Assembly: GCA_027924585.1 (NCBI GenBank)
Contig: BSBM01000637.1
Location: 4,526,001-4,590,000 of the forward strand
Direction: 5' to 3'
Source: Larix kaempferi
Taxonomy: Eukaryota; Streptophyta; Pinopsida; Pinales; Pinaceae
DNA length: 64,000 nucleotides
The position numbers and the translations under genes are program-made. This document shows positions 11,231 to 22,595 of this stretch, piece by piece; the stretch's first letter is position 1; every line of letters begins with the position of its first letter. The notes beneath the pieces are model-generated. The model searched no databases. It saw only the letters and a program-made list of their open reading frames with translations, and was not told where the DNA came from.

Positions 11231-12672
11231 GTTGTGCGCATCTTCGTAGCATCCCCAGTACTTCGCAAAAGTAGTGCTGCAGAGATAGGAGGCCACGTGG
11301 AGCCAACAAAGCGGAATGCTGGATGAAGGATAGGTGCAGGTACCGGTTAGACCAGTAGCAACCTATTTTTGGGAAAGATGCTCCAGGAGTGCCAAGCGGC
11401 GGGCATGAACAAATCAGCAAGGCGACCAATGCACGAGTTTGTTAAGGAAATGACAGCTCAAGGAAAGCGATGGATTGGCACGCCTGGTGGGTGAGACCGT
11501 TAGAGATGAACGGTTTAGCGGAAGTGACCTGTTGGCACGTGTGCGACAGGAAGGCCGTTAGCAACAAAATGAAGATGTGGAGAACCGCCACGATGAATTA
11601 GATGCTACTAGGAGCCAGCAAGTCGGTTTAGGGAAACCGACACAGTTTTGTAAACCCTAAGGGTTTTTGGTTTAGGTCTTCGGTATTGTAAAGACATGAC
11701 CTTAGGGGCATGATCTATTTAAGAAGAAAATTTTGTATGGGATGGGGTTACACTTTACTTTTTGTTGTTACAATTTTGGTTGTTGTATTGTAAAATCGCT
11801 AAGTCGAGAAGATTGTAAAGGCTCTGCAGCTGTGTGCGCAGAGACGTATCTGAGAGGAAGGAAAGTTTGCAGCTGAGTGTGCAGACTAAGAATGGTTGTC
11901 CCCATCCCTTTTAAAGATATATATTACCAACCATTCTTGTGGACGTAGCTTCCCATCCGGGCGAGTGAACCACGTTAAATTTGTGTTGTGTGATTGTGTT
12001 TGGTGAATGAATGCTTATCTGTGTTTTCTATAATCAAATGTCTAGATGTTTCCTTGCATGCTGTTATGAGAGAACTTTTATATGCATTTTCCATTAGAGA
12101 AGTATGGAGATGATATGTTAAGTTCTGTACAAATAGATGGATGGTGAACATTTAGTTTTGTGTTTGAAGACAGTGAATTAGTCATTTGGTTAAACACTTT
12201 CTTATACGCAGTAAGGGAATGCATAAAAGTTGGATTATATCAGTCATATATGTTCAGATCACAACATCCTAAATTAACGGACGAATGTTAAAAGAATAGT
12301 CAGTTAAGCGCCTAAATGAATGGATGAGTGATATTCATCTCAGTTCCTTAAGCATTTCTAAGATAATCCAAGTATAGACTAAAGCTGCATTGTTCACAGA
12401 TTCAGTAGAAGTCTCATTGCAGAAAGACTCTTAAGGGCGGTCCGCGGTGAAGCCATCACCACGTGGTAATTGCCCGCGGCACATATCTCATTACGCACCG
12501 CGCAGTATTGTCTCGCAGCACACCTTCCCTATCTCGTGCTACGCAGTATGTTCAGATAATCAACTCATCACTTACTGTGGAAACATGATTCCGCAGTACC
12601 CCATAGACACGCCTCTGTTGAGCCTCAACCTGCTCATAGGTTGTTTCCGAAAGGGCCGGTGCAAAGGGGTTT
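11231..12672 (+). other. LTR-like debris, element not identified
   Basis: No protein domain is visible. The stretch 11640-12000 looks like the promoter/R/U5 part of a plus-strand LTR: CTATTTAAG TATA-like box near 11718, then 'ccaaccattcttgtggacgtag...gaaccacgttaaat', a phrase typical of U5 in plant copia LTRs. No primer site or target duplication could be found, so boundaries are unknown. The part from 12420 to 12672 is GC-richer, with several 'cgcagta/cgcggc' words and no further assignment. Confidence 0.4.
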
Positions 12673-12783
12673 TGTTGGTCAAAGAGAAACCACAAAGAAC
12701 CTTGGTCTTATAAGAAAACCTCTAGGTCAGTTATAGCCAACACCACCTTGATGGGGTTGGCCTTGTATGAGTCATATGGGTTA
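12673..12783 (+). repeat. C2 5' LTR, first piece
   Basis: The last 60 bp ('ccaccttgatggggttggccttgtatgagtcatatgggt') align with C3 LTR sequence at 46388-46432. GGTTA at 12779-12783 is the left target duplication of A1, and its mate at 26407-26411 reads TGTTA. Confidence 0.7.
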
Positions 12784-14255
12784 TGTTGGTCACCCTAGAT
12801 GTCAGTTAATTAAAGCTAACACACAGGATGGTCAATATAAATTGTCAAACCCAGGGAGGTCTTTTATTTCAAAGGCAATAAGCACAGTCTATGCATAAAC
12901 AAATCAAGCAGTTGATTTACTGAATGTAGATAATGACCCTACCTATATGCTCAACCAACTCATTCCATAAGAAAGTTAATCTAATTCATACATCTAAGAA
13001 TCCAAAGTGAAACAACCTTCCTACAGAAATAAACCCAACAAGTTAATGATCTAATAATGAAATGGAACTAGATTACTTTTGCAATAAGTTAAATCCTATA
13101 ATTATCAAACTACAGCATTCAATCTTTACCAAAATGATCTATCCAGTGGCTACTATAACTCTACCATTATCTGTCTAATCTATGAATGCAATTGAAGATA
13201 TAACAACAACCAGAATTAAAATACAAGCTTGAACTCTAACTGATAATTACTGGAAATCCTAGAAAGCATAAACAACTAAAAGATAATTGGAATTGAGCTT
13301 GGCTGTCACAACTGATTAGAACACACATGAAATTAAATAAATTATCCTGCACAGTTGACTATCACACCACTCTATTACAACTATTCAAGATGCAATTATA
13401 AACTACTAGAAAGGAAATCTAATCTCTGTTACAGCTACCAATAATATCTGCAATCATTCCACACCACACAACAAAAGTAAAACTAAACTACTCTACCTAC
13501 TTAAGATCGGCTATCTCTGTGAGAAGGCGGGCCATGGCCTTCTAACGGAGACGCCGAGAGTCACAACAAATTAAAATGCGGAAATGAAGAACTCTGCTCT
13601 CATATTAATGATGGAAGATCGTGAGTCTCAGTGCTCTGTTACAGCTTACACAAAGTGGTAATTGTCCAACCCCAGGTTACGAGAGCCTTCTGGAATTTAT
13701 ACAAGGAAAATACAGTTTCAAATCCACTATAGTCGTGCAGCAATAAAGATCTATGATCTTCATGCTGCGGAGTTACAACTAACTGATACAGCCGTATTAA
13801 ACAAGGCTGTTAATCATGAAGGATGTTGTTGCTCTTATAATTAATGGATCAACTGACTCAACAACTGGAATGAAACCTGTCTGTCGCAGCTAGGCTTTGT
13901 TTTAGTGGAATCTATTACAGTGAGGATCTGTTACAGCTTGCATGGAGAGTGCATTGTCCCCTTGAGTATGAGTAGCTGGTGCTTTGAAGAGTAGCAGCTA
14001 GTGCCACTTGGCTGGTACACCTGTGCTTTAGACCTTGTCTAAATGAAATCACACAGATCAACATAAACTAAGGGCTAAGATCCATAATCTTTAACAATCT
14101 TAGGCATAAAATAAATAAATCATAACAAATTATACCTGTCAATATTATCGATTGGTCTGGAAAAAAACATGGATATATCTTATAAAAATAGGATGAAATA
14201 AGGGCAAAATGATGTAATAAGGATGTCCAAAAAGGGACATTTCCTAGACCCAACA
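12784..14255 (-). repeat. 3' LTR of A1
   Basis: 1472 bp, TGTTGGTCACC...GACCCAACA on the plus strand, closely similar throughout to 24951-26406. It is non-coding. Confidence 0.95.
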
Positions 14256-14266
14256 TCTCCCCCCAA
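14256..14266 (-). promoter_or_regulatory. Polypurine tract of A1
   Basis: In element sense TTGGGGGGAGA stands directly before the 3' LTR. Confidence 0.85.
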
Positions 14267-14299
14267 CTATCCAATTGCATTTCCTCATGCAACAACCTC

Positions 14300-17200
14300 C
14301 CCTAGTACGAATCTGAGTCTGAGTGAAATCTGTGGAGATTTGAAAGATTATAGGCAGTTTTGGTGCCTCCCCTCAAGGGACAAACCCATAGTAGGATATC
14401 CAATGCTCCCACCACAACTCTTCTTCTTCTAATGTCAAAGCATAGCTATTTCTGTAAGAATTGCTCATAGGCAACCAAATGAGAGGGAATTTGAATCTTA
14501 AACCAATCCACCAAGGCCCACACCTTTTCATGCACTGCACATATCTATGAATCCTTGTCAAAGCTTGCCTTAAATTTTCAAAGCCATATGGATCCATTTC
14601 CTTCAGAGATCTGGAAGAGTACAACCATCTGTATTCACTACCTTCCAGGGCATCTTGCTGCATATTAAGAATCATTGGGGCACATGTGGTAAGGATTTTA
14701 TCTCATAGGATCTCAAAATATCGGGCAATTGAAGGAACCCCAAGAGACTTAGCATGATTTTCTATGAATGCTGGTGGATTATGAGGTTCCCCCTAATCCA
14801 GAGAGTAGAATTCTCCTCATTCTTGAGGATGGTTTGGAAAGCATCTCGCCATCTTACATGGTTAATGACAAAAGAGGCAAATGACCTTAGCTGAACATCC
14901 CTTAGAAGAGGTAAAGGATTAGATGGAAAGTAAAATAACAAGCCCTGTCATGTAAATACAATTCACATAACAAATGCTGATCCTCAAAATCACTCTTCAG
15001 AAAAGTCTCCAAAAACTGGGTAGCTATTGCCAAATCAAATGATCTCCCATCTTTGAGAGATCTTAATTGAAATAAGGTTGTCTGCTCATGGAGAAAGACA
15101 GGGTAAGAGGGGGATGGAGCCCTGCAACTCAACAATTCTATGGAAAGAGTGTACATTTTGTCTTTTTCTTATTTCAGGGACTTAAGTTTCTTTAATCCTT
15201 TCAATTTTTCTTGAAGTTTATCCCACCGGAGTCTCTGAAAGAATAACTCCTCAGCCCACTTTTCTCTCAATCCATTAATGACCTTCCTATGTTCCTGGAG
15301 AGAGATCATACCTATTCTGAACTGTTCAATCCACTTGAGCCATTTATCCAACTCAAGATTTAACTAGAGAACCTTCTTCTCTGGCCGTTCAATATTTCTG
15401 TCTTCTACCTCCATTTCATCATCAGAATCCAGCTGAATGACTTCCTTATCTTGCTTTGGCACTATGACAGTTTCATCCTCTAGTGGGGTTGCAGTGGTTT
15501 GTGCATGTAGTGCAGTCTCAGCCATGGGTTTTAGGGATGCTCATTCTTTTGTAGCAACATTCTTTATTTCCATATACACCTCAGCTTCCTCGGTATGTGT
15601 TACAGTCTCAGTCAATATTCTTATTACTATTGGTTCTTGTGTGACAGCATCCTCGTTTCCCATTTCAATCTCAGCCATCTCAGTTTGTGTTTCCACTGTA
15701 GCAAATGATTTTGGAAACATTGGTTCTTGTGTAACAGTGTTTTCCTCTTGGTCCTTGATATCAAATGTTTCTATCTGAGTTGCAGCTTTACTAAACATTT
15801 TCAAGGGTACTCGTTCTTGTGTAACTGACCCCTGTTCCTCAGTTTCTTTGAACTGCTGAGATTGTGTCTGGTTTATATCAGGTTTTTCTGACTGATGAGA
15901 CTGATCCTGAAGAAGCTCGATATCCCCTAATGGCTGGGACTGTATTGTTTCATCTCCTAAATTCAAATCAGGGATCTCTGCAATTGTTGGCTCATTTTCC
16001 CCTATCCATTCGATTTCTGGCATTCCTTCTTCCACCTCCTCTATCTGTACATGATTTTGTGATGCAAGTCCCAACACAACAACTATGTGTCCTGCTGCAG
16101 AAAATATATCTCCACACTCTGGACAAACAGTCTCCCCATACTTCTCATTTTCAAATGCAAAAGATGGATTTTCCAATAAATTTGCAGCATTTGCTAATGT
16201 GTCCAAATTTTTCTCTTCTTGTTTTCTAGCTACTCCCTTCCATCTTTCTAGCTCATTTCGCAATATTTGCACCTCCTCTTTCAAAAATTCATTTTCAAGC
16301 AGGAGATTTTCAATTTGAGGTTCTTCCTTGGAAGGTTCCTACATAGCAGCAGATGATTTGGGGTTCAAAATGGGAATCTCTATATCCACCCCTGTTACAG
16401 GTGTTTTCTCTAACACAGGTGACTCCCTCTTCTCTCTAACTGCTCCTGATGTCCCTGCTAAGGGTGCTTCAGTATTACCCATTGCATCCACTGTCTCAGC
16501 TTCTTCTGTTGTCTCTGCTAACTCTGCTGCTATAGCAGCTACCTTTGCTACTGTTGATGTCACAGCTGCTTTTGCTGTCGCTACCGATCGAGTCCTTCTT
16601 TTATTCACCATTCCCACTGGGTGTTCCTCACTGCTTACTTCTACTGATGCTTTGACAGTTCTGATCCTCCTTTTCTTTACTGCATTGGGTGTCTGATCCT
16701 TATTTCCTGACCCTATTCTTCGTTTCTTTGACACAGGGGTTTTTACATTAGTCTCTTCTTCTTCAATAATAGTACCCCTTATCTCTGGAGAGGACGCAAC
16801 CTACAAAATTTCCACGGTCCCTTCTCCCACTGTCTGATATCCTTCCTCCTGAATTGCTATTTCTGCAATTGCAGCTTCTACTATCGCAGCTTTAACAGCT
16901 GCTCCAGTTTCAGCTTCTTTTAATTGAGTATCTTCTTCTGTAACTATAGCTTCGAATTTTCCTGCCTCCTGCTCCATGGTTTCCACCACAATTTCCTCGG
17001 CTATAGGGTTTTCTATTAATACTGCCTCCCCTTTGTTTACTTCCCCTTCGTCACTGGCCCGATTCTCTAATGCTCCAGCCTCCCCCCCAACTGGGTTTGA
17101 GGAACGTCGGTCCTCACTATCTTCACCAACACCTTCCATTTCTAATATAGGTTGTATGATTGGCACATCTCTAGCCAAAAATTGCTCCCAGGTTAAATTA

Positions 17201-17787
17201 TGATTTACAATGGCTCTTAGGACAAATAATGTAATCAATCCATGATTAGTAAGGGAGGAAACTGGGTGTTGGGTGGTTCTTGCATATCCAGCCATGGTTT
17301 GTAGGGTTTTGAGCAGATAGAATGGTATATTTACTAAATTACCATGACGTAAATGAGATAGTAAGGGAAGTTTAGAGAAGGAAACAACTTGGTACCTACC
17401 TCCACATGAAATATATATTTTCACAAATATTGCGACCTGATTCCAGGGTGGTGGTAAAGATGCCAGATCCATCCCACGGCGCTTTGGAATAACCTGCTCG
17501 CCGGCTGCCAAAAATTCCCTCACCGCATTTGCATTATGTGCCTTTCGTCCAAATAAATTCTTGCCAACCAGGGGTAAGTCAGTAACCTCGACTATGATTT
17601 CTTTTGTAACATCCACACGCAGTCCCCTGACCTCAGATTGAGTATCAGTCAGATTGAGGGCAAATTGCAATGCGGTTTCTGTGTGGAAACCGTTCAACCG
17701 TTCAAAGTATGTCATCCAACCTGCTGTTGTAAAAATATTAAGGACTGCCACATTGGCATGTACACCTTCTGTATTGACTGGCTCATG
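14300..17787 (-). pseudogene. Extra long reading frame of A1 in the env-like position
   Basis: From 17787 down to 14902 one and the same frame is open for about 960 codons except for TGA/TAG/TAA stops at 16801, 16339, 15541, 15364 and 15169. Protein-like sequence seems to go on to about 14300 in another frame (segment 14675-14373). The N-terminal 200 residues look globular (LPLVGKNLFGRK, then a PPPWNQVAIFVKIYISCGG stretch). Next is an acidic, Ala/Glu-rich linker, a basic KKRR-containing segment near 16730 that could be a nuclear signal, a coiled-coil start (EEVQILRNELERWKG), a CPEC motif and repeated TQEP/TQER phrases. No clear signal peptide or membrane helix is visible, unlike a classical envelope protein. 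I do not recognise the family with confidence; the N-terminal part recalls plant proteins labelled transposon-associated. It lies downstream of integrase in the same strand. Confidence 0.75.
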
Positions 17788-19069
17788 TCAGACTGGGTTT
17801 CCCATTTTAATCCCGCTTCAAAGTTCAGAACAAACACAACAATTTCCAATATGAACGTGGAAGTTGAAGCTTTATGAACATGCAAAGGATCGTCGGGTTC
17901 AAAAATTAGATTTTAGGCAACTCTGCACCAGTATGACCATTCTGTTGAAACGATGAAGCTGGAAGATAGGAGTAACAGGTGCAAAATCGGGTAAGGTGGT
18001 GGAAAATAATTACAGTTATGACCTTAACATAGTCCCTAAAGTGTAATTCGCGTGGGTTCGTCAATCGAGGGTTGTGACAAGGCATAATCGTTATTACCAT
18101 ATTTAATTTTCTGCCAAATCATGTAAAAGATGCGATCTGTACCTTGCGTTTATGAGTTTGAGCCATGGATTAATTATTACAGCCGGCCATCGTCCTTGCG
18201 GTTATGAATGCACATGTGCTGAAGTGATGTGGCCACTGCCACTTGGGCTGACAGCTACTCAAGGCACTCGAAATTCTCCTTCGTGGTGAACCATAATCGG
18301 ACCTTGTGGAGCGAGCGACAAAACTGACACCTAATCACATCATTATTGGCATCATGAATCGGAGAGCAGACAAACTGGCAGAGTAACAGCTGTGAATTTT
18401 AGCAAAATAAGCGAAAATGGTGGAGTCGCACCTGTACGGAAGGAGCGAAAATGAAGTGGAGAGAACAGAGTCGCAACTACTAGATTTAGCAGGATAATCA
18501 AAGATAGCGGAGTCGCAGCTGCTAGGTTTAGCGGAATGGTCAAAGGTAGCGGAGTCGCAGCTGATGGGAAGGGGTAAACATGAAGCGAAAATAGTGGAGT
18601 AGCAGCTACCAACTTAGAAATGTAAGCAAAAATAGCAGAGTCGCAGCTGCGAAATTTGATAGAACGGGCAAAAGTGGCGGAGTCACAGCTGCGAAATTTG
18701 GCAGAATGGGTAAAAGTGGTGGAGTCGCAGCTGCGTCAGAGTGAAGTAGAAGCAAATTTCAGCAATATATGGAAGACTACGAATTATCCATCTTTTCAAA
18801 AGAGCTTTATTAGATCAGGAACAGATATGGGGTGTCTGCAGTCATCTAGCCCAGTCACGACCGCTGCTCCTCCAATTAGTTCCTGCACACAGTTCTTCAA
18901 AACAAACCGATCAAATGCAAAAAAATAAAAATAGATAAAATACACAATGAAAGAAAAACCGATTATTTATGTACAAAAATATGTGTGGAAAGTGCAACTT
19001 TTAGGAATTCACAGGGTTTAAGAAAGATCCCTGCCCTGGCGTTAACTGATACTCTGGATCAGTTGCAAC
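17788..19069 (-). other. A1 spacer between the extra frame and integrase
   Basis: Non-coding apart from short, unsupported frames. It contains the tandem array at 18377-18735 and AT-rich sequence at 18880-18990. This is where a subgenomic promoter or splice acceptor for the downstream frame might lie, but no clear signal was found. Confidence 0.5.
18377..18735 (-). repeat. Nine-copy array around GGAGTCGCAGCTG in A1
   Basis: The core recurs at about 18378, 18422, 18467, 18508, 18550, 18596, 18637, 18679 and 18721, a period of 41-46 bp. Between cores the units read like 'gaaatttggcagaatgggtaaaagtgg'. CAGCTG in the core is a self-complementary hexamer kept in most copies. Confidence 0.9.
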
Positions 19070-22000
19070 TTATGAAATAAAAGTATCCCTTGAGATTGGC
19101 TTGTGATACAGTCGCAGCCAATGACCATTTGCGAATAGTGGTACTTTGTTCTCGTCAATGGTGATCAACCGGACTGTCCCATTATCGAATACCCGATCTA
19201 TTTGATAGGGTCCCAACCAACGGGTGCACAATTTTACTTTAAAGTACCTCTTAAATTGTGAATCATACAACAGGGCCCAGTCTCTTTCCTAGAAGACCCT
19301 TTTTGTTATAAATCTGTCATGCCATCTAGAGCGTTGTTGTTGGATTAAAGCTGTATGATGTACTGCAGCTATGTGCTTCTCATCCAATTCATTGAGCTGA
19401 TTCAGTCGATTCCTCTGTGCCTCTAATAAGTCCAAGTTTGCTTCCACAGCTGTTTTCAAGGTTTTGATTTCAAATTCAAGTGGAAAAACAACGTTCTTGC
19501 CATACACTAGCTCATATAGGGAAAAACCAGTGGTGTTACATCACGTAGTACGATAGGCCCATAGTGCCTCTCGAAGCCTTTCAGCCCAATATTTACGATG
19601 GCTCTTCACTGTTTTTGTCAAAATGGCCTCAATAACCTTGTTTGTGCTCTCCACTTGACCATTGGCCTGTGGATAATATGGTGAGGTTATTCTGTGTTGA
19701 ATATGAAATTTCTGTAACAGTGCTTCCAGCTTGTGAGACACAAACTGTGGTCCACCATCTATAATGATCTCCTTAGGTACTCCAAACTGAGTAAAAATCT
19801 CTTCATACAGGAAATCAAGCACAGCCTGATCATTAGCCTTGACTAAGGATACAACTTCTACCCATTTAGTCATGTAATCTGTGCAAACCAAGATATGAAC
19901 TTTCTTCTTTGAGGGAGGGTTGATAGGCCCTATAAAATATAGAGCCCACCTATCAAACGGTTCAACCACAAGCTGTGGCTATAAAGGCATCTCATCTAAT
20001 CGGTTGGGTTGGCCCATCCTTTGGCAGCTATCACATGCCTGAACATACTTCTTCGCATCTCCGAACAATGTAGGCCAGAAGTAGCTCATTCTCAAAACCT
20101 TATGACCTGTCCTCTTGTCAGCAAAATGTCCCCCACAGGGCTCATCATGACAAGCTTTAAGAATGCTAAAGATTTCATCTTCTCTAACACATCTTCTGAT
20201 TTCTAAATCAAGCCCTGTGTAGAAAAGATGGCCATCAATCCAGCAGTACCTAGAACTCTGTTGTATGATCTTCCTTTTTTCTCTCTTTGACAGATGTGCT
20301 GGACCCTTAACTGCAGCCAAAAAGTTAGCAATATCTGCATACCATGGGGAATGAGCTGATACTGCAAACAAATGTTCATCAGGGAAGGAATCTTTGACTA
20401 GTAAATTGTCATCACTGTTAGTAAGTCGAAATAAAAAAATCTACAACAACATTTTCCTTTTCTGGTCTATCAATAATTGTGATATCAAATTCCTGTAATA
20501 GTAACAACCATATAGTAACTCTAGCATTCGTGATTGGTTTATTCATTAAATACGTGATAGCAGAATGATCAGTGTGCACAAAAGTAGAATATCCAGTAAT
20601 ATAATGTCTAAATTTGTTGATGGCATAAACAATGGCAAGAAATTCTTTTTTGTGACAGTATAATTTAGTTTAGCAGGAGACAAATTTTTACTAATATAGT
20701 AAATGGCATAAGGAGCACTAACTTCCTGCTGTCCCAAAACTGCTCTAATGGCAGTATCTGAAGCATCTGAAGAAATGTGAAAAGGCAGAGCCCAATTGGG
20801 CCCTCTTAAGATGGGTGTTGTAGACATCCTTTTCTTTAGCTCAGTAAACGTTGTTTGGCATGCATCATTCCAGACAAACTGTGCATCCTTCATCAATAGA
20901 GTGAACAAAGGAGAAGCTAGTTTGGAAAAATTTTCTATGAACCTTCTGTAATAGCCAGCATGCCCTAAGAAGCTACGTACATCCTTCTGTGTCCCAGGAG
21001 TTGGTATATTTTCAATTACCTTGATTTTGGATGGATCTACCTGGATACCATTAGAAGAGATGAAGTGCCCGAGCACTACGCCTTCACTCATCATCATGTG
21101 GCACTTTTCAGTGCTTAAAGAGAGCTGGCTTTGTTCACAACATTTCAAGACCTTTTCTAAGTTCTTCAATGCTTCTTCATAACTATCACCATATGGAATA
21201 AAGTCATCCATAAATATTTCCATGCAATCATTCACCATTTTTGAAAAGATTCCAATTACTGCTCTCTGAAATGTAGCTGGTGCGTTGCACAACCCAAAAG
21301 GAAGTACTCGGTATGCAAAAGTCCCCCAGGGGCAAGTGAAAGTGGTTTTGTCTTGATCTTCTGGAGCAATATGAATCTGGTTATAGCCACTAAAGCCATC
21401 CAGAAAGGAAAAATACTTTTTCCCAGACAAGGTATCAAGGACCTGATCGATGAAAGGTAAGGGGAAATGATCCTTCTGCATTGCCTTGTTCAATTCTCTG
21501 TAATCCATGTAGACCCTCCATTTCCTATTCTTCTTTGGCATAATCACAAGTGGGGAAACCCACTCACTGTCTGAAATTGGATATATAAATCCTGCTTCCA
21601 GAAGTTTCTGAATTTCTTCTTTCACTATGTCTCTCAGGTTCGGGTTCATCCTTCGTTGTGGTTGACATACAAAACTGGAGTCGCTCTTAATATAAATGTG
21701 ATGGGTGCACAAATGAGAAGGAATTCCTTTCATGTATGTGTTTTCCCAAGCGAAGGCTCCCTTACGCTGTTTCAATAGAGTGACTAGCTGTTCCAGCTCA
21801 TTAGGTGCCAGATTAGGATTGATATTCAATGTTTTTCTTGGCCCAATTTCTATTGGAACACTCTTCGAATTCTTAAGTACTGGAATTATACTGTCATCAC
21901 CGGTTAGAGTTTCTTCTGTAAGCTTTTCTTGTTCTGTTACAGCTAGAGTACTGTCCAAGATATGATAGACACTTTGATTGACTGATGTGGGCTCACTAAT

Positions 22001-22549
22001 GAAACTATTAATTTCATCATCCTCTGTTTCATCTTTAAACATTAAGGCTCTCCCTATGGTTAGTAGTGGCTGCACACCCTCTTCCTCCTCCAAATCTGCC
22101 CATAATGGAGTCTCAACTTTTGTGCTTGGTCGAGCTAGAGGGTACAGGGTTAGGCTCTTGATCTCAATTCCATCTGAAATTGTCATAGATCCTAACCAAC
22201 AACTCATACAAGCATCTTCTATGGCCAACCACGGTATTCCTAGGATCAATGGGTGTCCCCACAACTAGGATTTTAGCTGTAACACCAAGAAATCCGTAGG
22301 GTATTCCCATGAGTCGACTGAGATCACGAGGTCATCTAGGATCCCTTCAGGCTTGATCGTCAATCTATCAGCAAGTTCCAAAACTGTAGGGGTTGGCCGA
22401 AGATTAGTGAGTCCCAATTTCTTCACAGTTTCTATGGTCATAACGTTAATAGCTGTGGCTAAATCCACCAAGAAATTTGGAATTTGTGTGTTCCCTATGT
22501 GAACTGTAATAGTCGGGATCCCTGGGCCTTCTTCCTGGTTTCTTAACAC
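19070..22549 (-). pseudogene. pol: A1 pol: protease, reverse transcriptase, RNase H, integrase (disabled)
   Basis: In element order: aspartic protease with an altered active box (LVDLATAINVM, where Athila elements usually have D-L-G-A-S), ending in GHPLILGIPWL; RT with YMDYRELNKA, FSGYNQIHIAPEDQ, LPFGLCNAPATFQRA and the catalytic FMDDF; RNase H (ISSDASDTAIRAVLGQ); integrase zinc part (CHDEPCGGHF ... CDSCQRMG); integrase core; and C-terminal domain (WLGPYQIDRVFDNG). Lesions: TAG at 22265, a frameshift at the T run near 20650, and stops near 19979 and 19541. The integrase core has lost its first catalytic Asp: the codon at 19937-19939 reads TAT (Tyr) in the WALYFIGP context. The second Asp (IIDGGPQF) and the Glu (NGQVESTNK) remain. 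Confidence 0.93.
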
Positions 22550-22595
22550 ACAAATCTTTAACTAGCTTAGCATAAATGGGCACATCATGGAGATC

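Noticed and set aside
11231-12080. Missing second LTR of T3
   Set aside because: Does not start or end like 1053-2628 or the T2 LTRs and lies in the opposite apparent orientation; left as unidentified LTR-like debris.
15864-16700. Plus-strand open frames opposite the A1 extra frame
   Set aside because: Shadow frames of a long minus-strand coding region; their composition has no independent protein character.
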